Origin: Weissella uvarum
GTDB lineage: Bacteria > Bacillota > Bacilli > Lactobacillales > Lactobacillaceae
Direction: 5' to 3'
Length of the DNA: 64,000 nt
Assembly (NCBI RefSeq): GCF_016908785.1
Contig: NZ_JAFBEO010000002.1
Span: 124,001-188,000 of the forward strand
Shown: piece by piece, positions 8,980-17,784 of the stretch
Layout of the letters: every line of letters begins with the position of its first letter
Position numbering within the stretch: the first letter of the stretch is position 1
Notes under the pieces: model-generated
The model's input: only the letters and a program-made list of their open reading frames with translations
Database searches by the model: none
What the model was told of the DNA's origin: nothing
Made by a program: the position numbers and the translations under genes

Positions 8980-9768
8980 TTAAACTTCCTTGTTGCCTTC
9001 AACAATTTCAGTCAAATCTTCGATTGAATCTACGCGATCACCTTCATCAGCATTAACAGAAGTCATTTCTTCTTCAACTGAATCTTCACCTTGGTTACCT
9101 TCAATAACGGCATCAGCCATCTTTGCAGTAATCAAACGAACGGCACGAATAGCGTCATCGTTAGAAGGGATGATAACATCGATTTGGTCAGGATCAGCAT
9201 TTGTGTCGACCATAGCCACGATAGGAATGTTCAACTTGTGTGCTTCTTCAACAGCCAATTGTTCCTTATGTGGATCAACAATGTACATTACGTCAGGAAT
9301 CTTAGGCATATCAGCGATACCACCCAAGAACTTCTCCAACTTTTCACGTTGCTTGATCAACAATGAAACTTCCTTCTTTGGCAAAACATCAAAAGTACCA
9401 TCTTCTGACATTGCGCGCAATTCCTTCAAACGTGCAACACGCTTTTGGATTGTTTCCCAGTTAGTCAAAGTTCCACCCAACCAACGGTGGTTAACGTAGT
9501 ATTGGTTTGCACGTGTTGCTTCTTCAGCAATAGCATCTTGTGCTTGCTTCTTTGTTCCAACGAACAAAACAACAGCACCGTTTGCAGCTTCATCACGCAT
9601 AAAGTTGTAAGCCTTATCAACCAACTTAACTGTCTTTTGCAAATCGATGATGTAAATACCATTACGTTCAGTAAAGATATATTCCTTCATCTTAGGGTTC
9701 CAGCGACGTGTTTGGTGTCCAAAATGTACACCAGCTTCAAGCAATTGCTTCATTGAGATAACTGCCAT
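8980..9768 (-). CDS. rpsB: 30S ribosomal protein S2
   Basis: Small-subunit protein that bridges head and body. It has 262 aa from the chosen ATG at 9766-9768, preceded by GGAGG with suitable spacing; the frame stays open upstream to 9882 but that stretch is unlike S2 and has no ribosome site. [22 protein letters not shown], quoted here as its first part [14 protein letters not shown], is the N-terminal S2 signature, and [18 protein letters not shown] is the second. The acidic C-terminal tail ([17 protein letters not shown] region) is common in lactic acid bacteria. Confidence 0.96.
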   Translation of the reverse strand: MAVISMKQLLEAGVHFGHQTRRWNPKMKEYIFTERNGIYIIDLQKTVKLVDKAYNFMRDEAANGAVVLFVGTKKQAQDAIAEEATRANQYYVNHRWLGGTLTNWETIQKRVARLKELRAMSEDGTFDVLPKKEVSLLIKQREKLEKFLGGIADMPKIPDVMYIVDPHKEQLAVEEAHKLNIPIVAMVDTNADPDQIDVIIPSNDDAIRAVRLITAKMADAVIEGNQGEDSVEEEMTSVNADEGDRVDSIEDLTEIVEGNKEV

Positions 9769-9917
9769 GAGTATCTTCCTCCAAATGTTTTTCCACCTAA
9801 TCTCGCCTGTAATCCGACGACCCGAATGGGGCACCTGCCAAACTATTGAAATTAGTGCGTATTTTTTGTTCATCACGAACAATTTACAATTTTACTAAAC
9901 ATTGTCCACAAGTGCAA
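9769..9917 (-). promoter_or_regulatory. rpsB promoter and structured leader candidate
   Basis: TTGCAC (9912-9917) and TAAAAT (9889-9894) on the minus strand are 17 nt apart, a good vegetative promoter overlapping the end of the upstream gene. The resulting leader is about 114 nt and contains small hairpins (GTTC-N5-GAAC and CCC-ATTC-GGG within a GC-rich stretch at about 9805-9842). This could be an S2 autoregulatory leader, but no known motif was matched. Confidence 0.45.
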
Positions 9918-9918
9918 G

Positions 9919-10191
9919 TTAAAAATCATGAACATCGTGTGCATGTAAATATGCTTCTTTTTGGGCTCGGGTTAATTTTTTAAAAGCTGCTTCTGCTTTT
10001 AACGCCTCACCTTTCGTTTCGTAGGCCTCAGCGTGTAACAAGCGTAGCGGTCGACGACTTTTAGGACGGGTAAACTTAGCCCCTTTACCGGCATTGTGTG
10101 TTGCCAGACGTTTTCCCACATCGTCAGTATAACCTGTATAAAAATAGCCATCTGCCGTCAATAAGACATACACATAGTAAATTTTATTCAT
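9919..10191 (-). CDS. GIY-YIG domain protein (YazA/UPF0213 family)
   Basis: Small single-domain GIY-YIG protein of 90 aa. [20 protein letters not shown] carries the paired Y-Y/G-Y motif and the downstream KRLATHN holds the conserved Arg and His positions. The family has a nuclease fold, but its biological role is unknown. I chose the ATG at 10189-10191, which overlaps the trmN6 stop by 8 nt; an ATG six codons upstream has no ribosome site. The same methyltransferase/GIY-YIG pairing occurs in Bacillus (yabB-yazA). Confidence 0.88.
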   Translation of the reverse strand: MNKIYYVYVLLTADGYFYTGYTDDVGKRLATHNAGKGAKFTRPKSRRPLRLLHAEAYETKGEALKAEAAFKKLTRAQKEAYLHAHDVHDF

Positions 10192-10951
10192 CTTGATTTT
10201 TGCCTTCATAAATATCTAAAATTTCTTGACGATATGTACCATCCGGATTATGCGTAATAATTGGTGGCAAAATCCGTGCCCCCGTTCCATCCCCATCTTT
10301 AATTGCATCAATTAGCACAATATTAGCCTCAGTCCCTGGTTTTGGATAGACAAACTGCATCTTTTTGGGGCTTAAATGTGCTGCACGCAAAGCGTCTACA
10401 ATTTCAAATAAACGATCAGGACGGTGGACCATAAAGAAATGGGCTTTATTCTTCAATAATTTATTTGCTGTTTTCGTCACTAAAGCTAAGTCAGCTTTGA
10501 TTTCATGACGCGCAATAGCATAATGCTCATCCTCTTTTATAACCGTTTTTTCTGAATCAACGGCAAAATAGGGTGGATTCGAGACCACCGTATCTGCACT
10601 ACCAGGACGCACCGTGTCAAAAATATCCCGCATATCTGCATTTAAAATGTCAATTTGATCATTCAACCCATTCAACGCCACTGACCGTTTAGCCATATCT
10701 GCTAACTGTGGTTGAATTTCGACTCCCAAGATTTTACCTTGCACTTTATGAGCCATAAATAATGGAATGGCTCCATTGCCAGTGCCAAGGTCGACCGTTA
10801 AGCCACGGCCTTGTTTACGCGGGTTAGCAAAATTAGCCAATAAAACTGCATCCAAAGAAAAGGAAAACACATCTTTGCTTTGAATAATATGTACTTTATC
10901 AGAATAAAGCATGTCTAAGCGCTCACCAGGTTTCAGTTGCGTATGTTCCAT
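10184..10951 (-). CDS. tRNA1(Val) (adenine(37)-N6)-methyltransferase family protein
   Basis: SAM-dependent N6-adenine methyltransferase of the TrmN6/YfiC (YabB) family, 255 aa. The SAM motif [13 protein letters not shown] and the catalytic NPPYF (in [13 protein letters not shown]) identify an amino-methylating enzyme. The start at 10949-10951 has GGAG 7 nt upstream; the frame extends eight codons further without a ribosome site. It overlaps the GIY-YIG gene. The tRNA target is transferred from the family. Confidence 0.9.
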   Translation of the reverse strand: MEHTQLKPGERLDMLYSDKVHIIQSKDVFSFSLDAVLLANFANPRKQGRGLTVDLGTGNGAIPLFMAHKVQGKILGVEIQPQLADMAKRSVALNGLNDQIDILNADMRDIFDTVRPGSADTVVSNPPYFAVDSEKTVIKEDEHYAIARHEIKADLALVTKTANKLLKNKAHFFMVHRPDRLFEIVDALRAAHLSPKKMQFVYPKPGTEANIVLIDAIKDGDGTGARILPPIITHNPDGTYRQEILDIYEGKNQDE

Positions 10952-11033
10952 ATCTTTTCTCCATTCTTCCTTCATTTGCTAAGGTTGTCTCTGTGTGGGA
11001 TAATAGGCTGTTATTATTCTAGGAGGTTATCTT

Positions 11034-11672
11034 ATGTTTTATTTCTTAGGCCGTTACTTTGTTACCTTTATTTTATGGCTATTTAACGGACGCTACCATG
11101 TCATCGGTAAAGAAAAATTACCAAAAGAAGGCAATTATATTATCGTTGGTCCTCACCGGGCCTTGTGGGATATGTTTTATTTTGCCACGATGGCTTGGCC
11201 AAAGCGTTTTGCCTTCATGGCTAAAAAAGAATTATTCAAAAATCCTATTTTACGCTGGCTCCTTGAACATGGCAATGCCTTCCCCGTTGATCGTCAAAAC
11301 CCAGGCATCTCAGCAATCAAAAAGCCAGTTGATATTTTGAAGAAAACTGATTTAAGTTTGATTATGTTCCCTTCAGGTTCTCGCCACACGCAAAAGTTAA
11401 AAGGTGGGTCTGTCGTTATCGCCAAAACTTCAGGCAAGCCATTAGTTCCGATGGTTTACCAAGGCCCCGTAACTTTAGGTGACTTCCTTAATCCTTTCAA
11501 GCGTGGTCAAGTGCACCTAGCCGTTGGAGAACCAATTCAAATTGATCGCAAGATGAAATTGAATGACGAAAACACTGCTAAAATTGACCAACAACTTTTA
11601 CAAGCTTTTGATGATTTAGATGATGAAATTGATCCAAATTATGTCTACGTTGACCCTAAAGCCAAAAAGTAA
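11034..11672 (+). CDS. 1-acyl-sn-glycerol-3-phosphate acyltransferase (PlsC-like)
   Basis: Membrane-associated acyltransferase that would make phosphatidic acid from lysophosphatidic acid. It has 212 aa. The hydrophobic N-terminus (residues 1-17) is a membrane anchor. The catalytic HX4D is His41-Asp46 (HRALWD). Motif III reads FPSGSRH at 112-118 where most family members have FPEGTRS, so the conserved Glu is Ser. An AGGAGG site lies just upstream of the ATG. It is one of four plus-strand genes, divergent from trmN6 and convergent with yneF through a shared terminator. Confidence 0.88.
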   Translation: MFYFLGRYFVTFILWLFNGRYHVIGKEKLPKEGNYIIVGPHRALWDMFYFATMAWPKRFAFMAKKELFKNPILRWLLEHGNAFPVDRQNPGISAIKKPVDILKKTDLSLIMFPSGSRHTQKLKGGSVVIAKTSGKPLVPMVYQGPVTLGDFLNPFKRGQVHLAVGEPIQIDRKMKLNDENTAKIDQQLLQAFDDLDDEIDPNYVYVDPKAKK

Positions 11673-11684
11673 AAAGTAAGTAAT

Positions 11685-11716
11685 AAAAAAGCTAGCCCCA
11701 TCGGCTAGCTTTTTTA
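11685..11716. terminator. Bidirectional terminator between plsC and yneF
   Basis: GCTAGCC/GGCTAGC with an ATCG-type loop is flanked by six A on the left and six T on the right, so it can terminate both converging genes. Confidence 0.85.
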
Positions 11717-11941
11717 TTACTTCTTATTTGATTGAGCCTTCATTTGTTGCATCATTTGATTCAACTTCTTTTGTGAAGGCTTTTGTCCCATTGATGTCAT
11801 CATTGAACGCATCATTTCTTCACTGATTGGTGGGTTCTTCTTCAAGTAGTTCTCCATTGTCTTACGAGCGATAAAGAAACCAGCAACAGCACCAAGGATG
11901 GCTGCAATAACAACAATTAAAATCCAAATTCCTGTACTCAT
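11717..11941 (-). CDS. YneF family (UPF0154) membrane protein
   Basis: Small protein of 74 aa with one N-terminal transmembrane helix ([20 protein letters not shown]) and a basic, Met/Gln-rich cytoplasmic tail ending KAQSNKK. Family signature: helix followed by [20 protein letters not shown]. The start at 11939-11941 has GGAG 6 nt upstream and places the helix at the extreme N-terminus as in the family. Function is unknown. It lies downstream of the ynzC-like gene. Confidence 0.88.
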   Translation of the reverse strand: MSTGIWILIVVIAAILGAVAGFFIARKTMENYLKKNPPISEEMMRSMMTSMGQKPSQKKLNQMMQQMKAQSNKK

Positions 11942-12002
11942 GACATACTCCAATAAATTTATTCTCAATTAATGCTAACAGAATTAGCACCATTTGACTA
12001 GC

Positions 12003-12365
12003 TTAATCGTCACGTAATCCCTTATCACGTTGGATTTGCTTAACCTTTTCTGGAGTTACTTCGTTACCATCGTCATCATAGACTTGTAACATTTCAATTT
12101 GTGAGCGGAATGAATTACGGAAGTTTTCTAAGAATTCTTCACGCAACTCAGCACGTTCCTTCGTTTCTTCTTCAGTCAAGCCTTCATCAGTCTTAGCCTT
12201 GGCTGCTAATTCGTTAATCCGAGTGCGGACCGCTTCCATGTGCTCATTGGCAGGGTTTTGTTCGTTCTCTGCTTCAGAAGGATCATGTTCCAGCGTTTCA
12301 TCTGTTACCGCTTCAATATCCTTAGGATCAATTGCATCTTCATCATGCTTTACATCTTCACTCAT
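12003..12365 (-). CDS. DUF896 (YnzC-like) protein with acidic extension
   Basis: 120 aa. The conserved DUF896 core is at about 46-120: RINELAAKAKTDEGLTEEE, then ELREEFLENFRNSFRSQIE and VTPEKVKQIQRDKGLRDD. Typical members are about 70-80 aa; here about 45 residues rich in Asp/Glu precede the core. Bacillus YnzC lies in the SOS gene yneA operon beside lexA, and here too the gene sits divergently next to lexA with 123 nt between. Function is unknown. Confidence 0.88.
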   Translation of the reverse strand: MSEDVKHDEDAIDPKDIEAVTDETLEHDPSEAENEQNPANEHMEAVRTRINELAAKAKTDEGLTEEETKERAELREEFLENFRNSFRSQIEMLQVYDDDGNEVTPEKVKQIQRDKGLRDD

Positions 12366-12429
12366 TATGTCACCTCCGCAAATTTCTAATTTGTTTCTCT
12401 CTATTTTACCATGTCTGCCACAGAATTAA

Positions 12430-12458
12430 TTGTCAATTCATATTATTTTACCTAAAAT
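12430..12458 (+). promoter_or_regulatory. lexA promoter
   Basis: TTGTCA (12430-12435) and TAAAAT (12453-12458) are 17 nt apart. The imperfect dyad GAATT-N7-AATTC (12423-12439) overlaps the -35. There is no GAAC-N4-GTTC SOS box of the Bacillus type. Confidence 0.6.
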
Positions 12459-12488
12459 ATATATCAAATAAACAAGAGGAACCGTCAT

Positions 12489-13100
12489 ATGGCTAGTAAA
12501 CAAAATGCAATTTTACGCTTTATTTATGAACAACAACAAAACCAAGGTTACGCACCAACAATTCGTGAAATCGGCGAACACGTCGGTTTATCTTCCAGCG
12601 CCACTGTGCATGGTTATATCAATCGCCTCATTAAAAAGGGCTATTTGACCCGACAACAAACCAAATCGCGCGCTTTAAAATTGACCTCGCGTGGCATTGC
12701 GGCAATTAATACCGCCAACCCCGTCAATTACGTCCCCGTCTTGGCTGAAAACAGTGATATCGATGAACCCAATGCTGACGAACTCGATTTTTTACCATTT
12801 CCTGAACAATTAATCACAGATCATAATGATTTATTCATGATTCACCAAAGCAATGAAACCATGATTAATATTGGCATTTATCCTGACGATGTGTTGATTG
12901 TGCATCGCCAAACACAAGCAAACAATGGTGATATCATCGTTACCGACCTACCAGACGCCTCTAAACAAGTCTATCGTTTCTTTCATGAAGCTGACCACTA
13001 TCGCCTTGAACCTGAAAATGCACAGATGAAGCCGGTCGTACTAGGCGAAGTGCATATATTAGGGAAAGTTGTGAGTCTATTCCGTAGCCATATCCAATAA
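12489..13100 (+). CDS. lexA: LexA-family repressor with degenerate peptidase domain
   Basis: 203 aa, the normal LexA length. The N-terminal winged helix (1-66) is well conserved: YAPTIREIGEHVGLSSSATVH and RLIKKGYLTR. The C-terminal S24 fold is recognisable (ANNGDIIVTD, YRLEPENAQMKPVVL, ILGKVVSLFRS) but the self-cleavage machinery is gone. The Ala-Gly scissile bond region reads AENSDIDEPN (86-95), the catalytic Ser position in the GDSM motif reads NETM (Thr124), and the catalytic Lys position in TVKRFY reads QVYRFF (Tyr162). It should bind DNA and dimerise but not cleave itself with RecA. It could be a constitutive repressor or have a new trigger. Confidence 0.9.
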   Translation: MASKQNAILRFIYEQQQNQGYAPTIREIGEHVGLSSSATVHGYINRLIKKGYLTRQQTKSRALKLTSRGIAAINTANPVNYVPVLAENSDIDEPNADELDFLPFPEQLITDHNDLFMIHQSNETMINIGIYPDDVLIVHRQTQANNGDIIVTDLPDASKQVYRFFHEADHYRLEPENAQMKPVVLGEVHILGKVVSLFRSHIQ

Positions 13101-13136
13101 AAAGAGCCCCCTCATCTAAGTGAGGAGGCTCTTTTA
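13098..13136. terminator. Bidirectional terminator between lexA and apt
   Basis: AAAAGAGCCCCCTCA pairs with TGAGGAGGCTCTTTT around ATCTAAG, with A and T tracts on both sides. Confidence 0.85.
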
Positions 13137-13147
13137 TTTTTAATAAA

Positions 13148-13663
13148 TTAATATTCAAGCAAGGCTAAAATATCGTAACCTTCTAAGCGATCACGGCCTT
13201 TAAGCTCGGCTAACTCAATAAAGAATGCTAACCCAACCACTTCTCCGCCAAGAGCTTCGACCAACTTAATTGTGGCTTCAATAGTACCACCAGTCGCCAA
13301 AAGATCATCAGTAATCAACACCTTATCACCGGGCTTGATTGCATCTGTATGCATTTCAAGGCTTGCAGTCCCATATTCCAATGAGTAGCTTTCACTAACC
13401 ACTTCACGTGGTAATTTACCAGGCTTACGAGCTGGTACTAGTCCAACACCAAGTTCATCAGCGACTGGAGCGCCGACCAAAAAGCCACGCGACTCTGGAC
13501 CAACAATCACATTTACACCACGCTCCCGTGCATACTGCGCAATTTGTTGCGTTGCTTGATGATAAGCGGCCCCATCAGATAGTAGTGGTGTAATATCCCG
13601 GAAAATAATCCCTGGCTCAGGGAAATCGGGAATTGATTCAATATAATCATGTAAATCTAACAT
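13148..13663 (-). CDS. apt: Adenine phosphoribosyltransferase
   Basis: Salvages adenine to AMP using PRPP. It has 171 aa, full length. The PRPP-binding loop is [14 protein letters not shown]; the N-terminal [15 protein letters not shown] and the [14 protein letters not shown] loop are diagnostic of Apt. It starts 5 nt after the recJ stop, an arrangement (recJ-apt) seen in many Bacilli. An AGGAG lying inside the end of recJ suggests coupling. Confidence 0.97.
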   Translation of the reverse strand: MLDLHDYIESIPDFPEPGIIFRDITPLLSDGAAYHQATQQIAQYARERGVNVIVGPESRGFLVGAPVADELGVGLVPARKPGKLPREVVSESYSLEYGTASLEMHTDAIKPGDKVLITDDLLATGGTIEATIKLVEALGGEVVGLAFFIELAELKGRDRLEGYDILALLEY

Positions 13664-13668
13664 TTACT

Positions 13669-15972
13669 TTAATTCTCCTGCTTGCTTAAATCTGAAAGCA
13701 ACGCCTCTAGTTCTGCAGTAGAACTATAAATTAATTGCTTTTCCAGTTCACGACGCGCCATAAACGCTTTGTAAGGTTTCGTTTCGGTTAACACAACCTT
13801 GTTAGGATTAGGAACCGGATTTAAGAAACCATTTTCTATTGTAACAAACTCCGCCTCTAAAAACACCTTAAATATCAAATTCAATAAAGCTGGCTCCATC
13901 TCTAAATGTTGGGCCACTTGGCGGAACTGGCCTGAAAGATCAACGTTCTGAAAACTCTGCACAAAACGAAAAACTTTTGCAAAATCACTTTTATCAGGTA
14001 CTTTCAAGAGATACATTGACTGCTTTGTATAAAAGATTGGCGCAATTGCCTGGGCAGGTACAAACTTTAACAAATCTGATAATTGTTCTAACGAGTCCGG
14101 TAAATCAACTAAAGCCATTGTCCGCAATTGCGTATAGTTGAAGGCATCATCAATAAAGATAGCTCGCCCTTTTGCTCCAACTTGTGGCGCTAATTGCTCA
14201 TACAACTTACGGTTAAAGAACACATAATCCGCATTTTGTTGCAAAACCGTATTGGTCAACTTACTGGTACGCCAATCCATTATTGATGAACCATTGGCGG
14301 CTAAATCTTTCAGCATTAGTTGATATGTCGTCATGCCTCGATAAACATTTTCGCTCATCGTACCGACTAACTCGATTGTTTGAAAATGGCCTTGCAATTG
14401 TTCGGCTAAAGCACCAAAACCAAAACCAACCACTGGTAAATCACCATGATCCGTTTCAGCAGTAAAACGAATATGCTTACCATTTGACATCGTCTTAACC
14501 TGTTTGACTCGCGTAACATTCACTTTAAAGTTAGGTTCAGGATTGCCATTTCCAAACGGTGCTAATACCTGCATCGTTTCAAACGTATCGCGCTTAAAAT
14601 CAGCCGCATCAACTGTATCTAATACCATTAACGCTGGCTTAGCTTGATTGGCTAAATCTTGATCCACCGCCGCCTGATCTAACGTCTTTTGCAATTCAGG
14701 AACTTGGTCCACCGGCAAAGTCATCCCAGCTGCACTCGCATGTCCGCCAAAAGCCTTAAACATTTCACGTTTTGCATCTAATGGCGTAAACAAGTCAAAC
14801 CCATCCACTGACCGAGCCGAACCTTTTGCAGTTCCCTCATTTTCCGATAATACAATACTAGGCTTACCCGTAGCATCAACTAAACGACTAGCAACAATAC
14901 CTAATACACCTTCGTGCCACCCGGTCCCCATGACTACATTAACAGCATGAGCTGGGTCGACCGCTTGCAAAGCTTGTTCGGTAATGCTATCAACCATTTT
15001 TTGCCGCTGTTGATTCAATTGCTCCACTTGTTCAGCCAAAGTTTCAGCTTCGGCTGGATCTTCAGCTAATAATAGTTGCACCCCTAAGGCAGGATCCGCA
15101 AGGCGTCCAACAGCATTTAAACGTGGTCCAATCGTAAAGCCAATACTATTGGCATCTAATTCAGTGTAATTTTGTCCTGCTTGACCCAGCAGAGCCAAAA
15201 TACCGGGTCGTGGATCCTCTCGCATTGTTGCTAGACCGCCCGCAACGATGACACGATTTTCATCCGTTAATGGCATAACGTCCGCAACCGTCCCTAGGGC
15301 AGCTAAATCAAGCAACTCATCAGCCGGCGCATCTAGCAAGGCCGACGCAACTTTAAAAGCCACGCCTGCTCCTGATAAATCACCGAATGGATAACTTGGT
15401 TCCTCAACTGGCAAGCGTGGATGAACAATTGCATATGCATCTGGTAGTTCCGCTGGCAGCTCATGATGGTCCGTCACAATTGTGTCAATGCCCTGACTCT
15501 TAAGCCAAGCAATCGGTTCTTTACCAGTCACCCCATTATCAACCGTAATCAAAAGCTGCATCCCTTCAGCTTGAAGTTCTTGATATTTCTCCAGATTTGG
15601 GCCATAGCCTTGTTCAAAGCGATTAGGCACAAAGTAAGTCACATTGGCTCCTAAAATTTCCAAGGCCGAGACCATAATGCTGGTACTGGTCATACCATCA
15701 ACATCGTAATCACCATAAACAACAATCTTTTCTTGCTGTTCAATCGCCAGTCCAATTCGTCCCAACGCTTGTTCCAGATCATGCAACTGATATGGATCAT
15801 GCAACTGTTCTACGTCTGGATTTAAAAATCGTTCAATTTCATCTGGTTGCTGGTAACCTTGCCGGGTCACGTAGCGTGCTACCAGTTTGGGTAACCCATA
15901 ATCTGAAATCAGCTCTTGCGTAAACGCTGGCTGGGGTTGTTCAGTTTGCCAGACGTACTTTGCCTCAATCAT
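13669..15972 (-). CDS. recJ: Single-stranded-DNA-specific exonuclease RecJ
   Basis: 5'-3' ssDNA exonuclease for recombination and mismatch repair. It has 767 aa, as usual for Firmicute RecJ, which carry a C-terminal extension. The DHH phosphoesterase motifs are VVYGDYDVDGMTS, LLITVDNGVTG and VTDHHELP; the DHHA1 region includes GWHEGVLGIVASRL and FGGHASAAGMTL. An OB-fold follows (about 455-560). GGAGGAG precedes the ATG. It lies 5 nt from rnz and 5 nt from apt, so rnz-recJ-apt is an operon. Confidence 0.96.
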   Translation of the reverse strand: MIEAKYVWQTEQPQPAFTQELISDYGLPKLVARYVTRQGYQQPDEIERFLNPDVEQLHDPYQLHDLEQALGRIGLAIEQQEKIVVYGDYDVDGMTSTSIMVSALEILGANVTYFVPNRFEQGYGPNLEKYQELQAEGMQLLITVDNGVTGKEPIAWLKSQGIDTIVTDHHELPAELPDAYAIVHPRLPVEEPSYPFGDLSGAGVAFKVASALLDAPADELLDLAALGTVADVMPLTDENRVIVAGGLATMREDPRPGILALLGQAGQNYTELDANSIGFTIGPRLNAVGRLADPALGVQLLLAEDPAEAETLAEQVEQLNQQRQKMVDSITEQALQAVDPAHAVNVVMGTGWHEGVLGIVASRLVDATGKPSIVLSENEGTAKGSARSVDGFDLFTPLDAKREMFKAFGGHASAAGMTLPVDQVPELQKTLDQAAVDQDLANQAKPALMVLDTVDAADFKRDTFETMQVLAPFGNGNPEPNFKVNVTRVKQVKTMSNGKHIRFTAETDHGDLPVVGFGFGALAEQLQGHFQTIELVGTMSENVYRGMTTYQLMLKDLAANGSSIMDWRTSKLTNTVLQQNADYVFFNRKLYEQLAPQVGAKGRAIFIDDAFNYTQLRTMALVDLPDSLEQLSDLLKFVPAQAIAPIFYTKQSMYLLKVPDKSDFAKVFRFVQSFQNVDLSGQFRQVAQHLEMEPALLNLIFKVFLEAEFVTIENGFLNPVPNPNKVVLTETKPYKAFMARRELEKQLIYSSTAELEALLSDLSKQEN

Positions 15973-15977
15973 TTCTG

Positions 15978-16958
15978 TTACTCCTCCGCATCTACTTGAT
16001 CTAATTTAATTGGGCGACTATTCGTTTGCTTGCCAAAAGGCACATCATAAATATCAAAATCATTCACAACCCGCGTGTTTTCAAAAATATCACGAGCTTG
16101 ATAAGCCAAATTATTAGCTGATTTTCCAGCATATCGTGCAGAAATATGCGTTAGCAAAAGTCGCCCAACATTGGCCTGCTTAGCGATTTCGGCAGCTTGC
16201 AAACTCGTTGAGTGGTAATGATTACGGGCTTGCTTGCCTTCTCCCTTACCATAGGTTGCTTCATGGACTAACACATCGGCATCCTTAGCCAAAGCAATTG
16301 TTTGATCAGTCTTACGCGTATCTCCCAAAACAACTACCGAACGACCTTTTTTAGCCGGACCGATAACATCTAAACTCTTAACAACTGTTCCATCATCTAA
16401 GGTTACATCATGCCCACGTTTAAGCTGACCATATAACGGACCAGCCGGCACGTTGAGTGCTTGCAGTTTATCAACTTGTAACTCGCCCACCATGTCATGT
16501 TCATCAACACGGTAACCAAAAGAAAGGATTTTATGGTCCAGTGGCATCGCTGTAACTGTCATTTGATTATCTTCATAAATAACGCCCGCTTGGTCAGTTA
16601 ATTCCACAAACTCCAATGGATAGGTTAAATGAGTTTGCGAAACGCGCAAACTTGTTTCAACAAATTGCTTAATGCCCCGTGGTCCATAAATCGTTAATTT
16701 GTCTTCTCCACCTTGAAATGAACGCGACGCTAACAAACCAGGCAAGCCAAAAATATGATCACCATGTAAATGTGTAATGAAAATTTTATCTATTTTGCGA
16801 GGTCGAATGCTTGAACTAAGCATTTGGATTTGCGTCCCTTCACCCGCATCGAATAACCACACTGAATTCAGTTCATCCAGCAAACGAAGTGCAACACTGG
16901 TTACATTACGAAAGCGCGCTGGCGTACCAGCGCCAGTTCCCAAGAATTCAAGTTGCAT
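15978..16958 (-). CDS. rnz: Ribonuclease Z
   Basis: Zinc endonuclease that trims tRNA 3' trailers lacking CCA. It has 326 aa, slightly longer than the common 305-310 because of a polar tail. Zinc ligands are HLHGDH (His63, His65, Asp67, His68), with VVLGDTRKT and LLTHISARY further on. It is first in the rnz-recJ-apt operon. It is functionally linked to the CCA enzyme elsewhere in the window. Confidence 0.96.
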   Translation of the reverse strand: MQLEFLGTGAGTPARFRNVTSVALRLLDELNSVWLFDAGEGTQIQMLSSSIRPRKIDKIFITHLHGDHIFGLPGLLASRSFQGGEDKLTIYGPRGIKQFVETSLRVSQTHLTYPLEFVELTDQAGVIYEDNQMTVTAMPLDHKILSFGYRVDEHDMVGELQVDKLQALNVPAGPLYGQLKRGHDVTLDDGTVVKSLDVIGPAKKGRSVVVLGDTRKTDQTIALAKDADVLVHEATYGKGEGKQARNHYHSTSLQAAEIAKQANVGRLLLTHISARYAGKSANNLAYQARDIFENTRVVNDFDIYDVPFGKQTNSRPIKLDQVDAEE

Positions 16959-16987
16959 CGTTTTATTCCTCCATTTGTATCGAACAT

Positions 16988-17011
16988 AAAAAAACCGCTT
17001 AAAGCGGTTTT
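16988..17011 (-). terminator. Terminator upstream of rnz
   Basis: On the minus strand CCGCTTTAAGCGG is followed by TTTTTTT. It ends the two-gene unit of 17060-18069. Confidence 0.8.
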
Positions 17012-17059
17012 AGCCATAGTATTCATTTTAACATTTTCACAAAGCGACTTTCACTTGTT

Positions 17060-17773
17060 TTACAGATTAACTTTGATTTTTTTAGTCTTTTCACTAATTT
17101 GCTGACCCGACTCATTATAGGTTGAGGCAAATTCAAGATTAATCGCTGTTAAATGCTTAGCATCACGTTTAGGAACGTACGCCACTACATAACCGCTTTG
17201 TGCCGTTCCAGGTTCAACACCTTCATTCGCCAATTGCGCACCATTAACCATGCCACCAAGTGACGTCATCACATCGCCTTTCGGATATGATAATGTCGCC
17301 ATACCATCCGTAATCAGCTTCTGTTGGGCATGATTAGTCAACTGATAGTGCACTTCAACAGTTGTATAATGTTTTGGTAATTTTGGATAATCCATGGCAC
17401 GTCGAGCAGCCCGTTTAGCATTATCCGTTCGAGCATAATTATCAAGCACTCTAATTTCATTAATGTGATATATTACTGGGCCGCTACTGATTGTCTGATT
17501 TAACTGCACTTTTTGCTTAAGTTTCACTTGAACACCTTGTGAGGTGACCGTATAATCGCCAACTTTATTTGGTGTAATATCTTGCACAAAATGCTTTGAT
17601 TTTAAATCAGATTTAGGCACTTGGTAGAGTTGCTCCGTCTTTTGATCACTCCCCTGTTTAGGTGTCTTATTGTCCGATTGCACTAAATCAGGCCGGTCCA
17701 TCCAAACATAGCCCAAGCCAATCAAAATCAAGGCTGCCATGGAAAAAGCAAAATACATCGTGCTCTTTTTCAT
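17060..17773 (-). CDS. Membrane-anchored extracellular protein, function unknown
   Basis: 237 aa. One N-terminal transmembrane helix (about 7-25) follows a KK start, then a polar linker to about residue 60 and an extracellular domain that looks beta-rich (alternating stretches such as GDYTVTSQGVQVKLKQKVQLN and TTVEVHYQLTN). The shape recalls the immunoglobulin-like DUF4352-type domains of secreted Firmicute proteins, but I could not confirm the family. There is no lipobox cysteine. GAGGG precedes the ATG. It is 11 nt downstream of the 94-aa gene and ends at a terminator. Confidence 0.75.
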   Translation of the reverse strand: MKKSTMYFAFSMAALILIGLGYVWMDRPDLVQSDNKTPKQGSDQKTEQLYQVPKSDLKSKHFVQDITPNKVGDYTVTSQGVQVKLKQKVQLNQTISSGPVIYHINEIRVLDNYARTDNAKRAARRAMDYPKLPKHYTTVEVHYQLTNHAQQKLITDGMATLSYPKGDVMTSLGGMVNGAQLANEGVEPGTAQSGYVVAYVPKRDAKHLTAINLEFASTYNESGQQISEKTKKIKVNL

Positions 17774-17784
17774 TCTGAATCCCT

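Noticed and set aside
9769-9882. N-terminal extension of S2 up to position 9882
   Set aside because: The frame is open by chance; S2 homology begins at the ATG at 9766-9768, which has a strong ribosome site, and a promoter lies inside the extension's upstream region.
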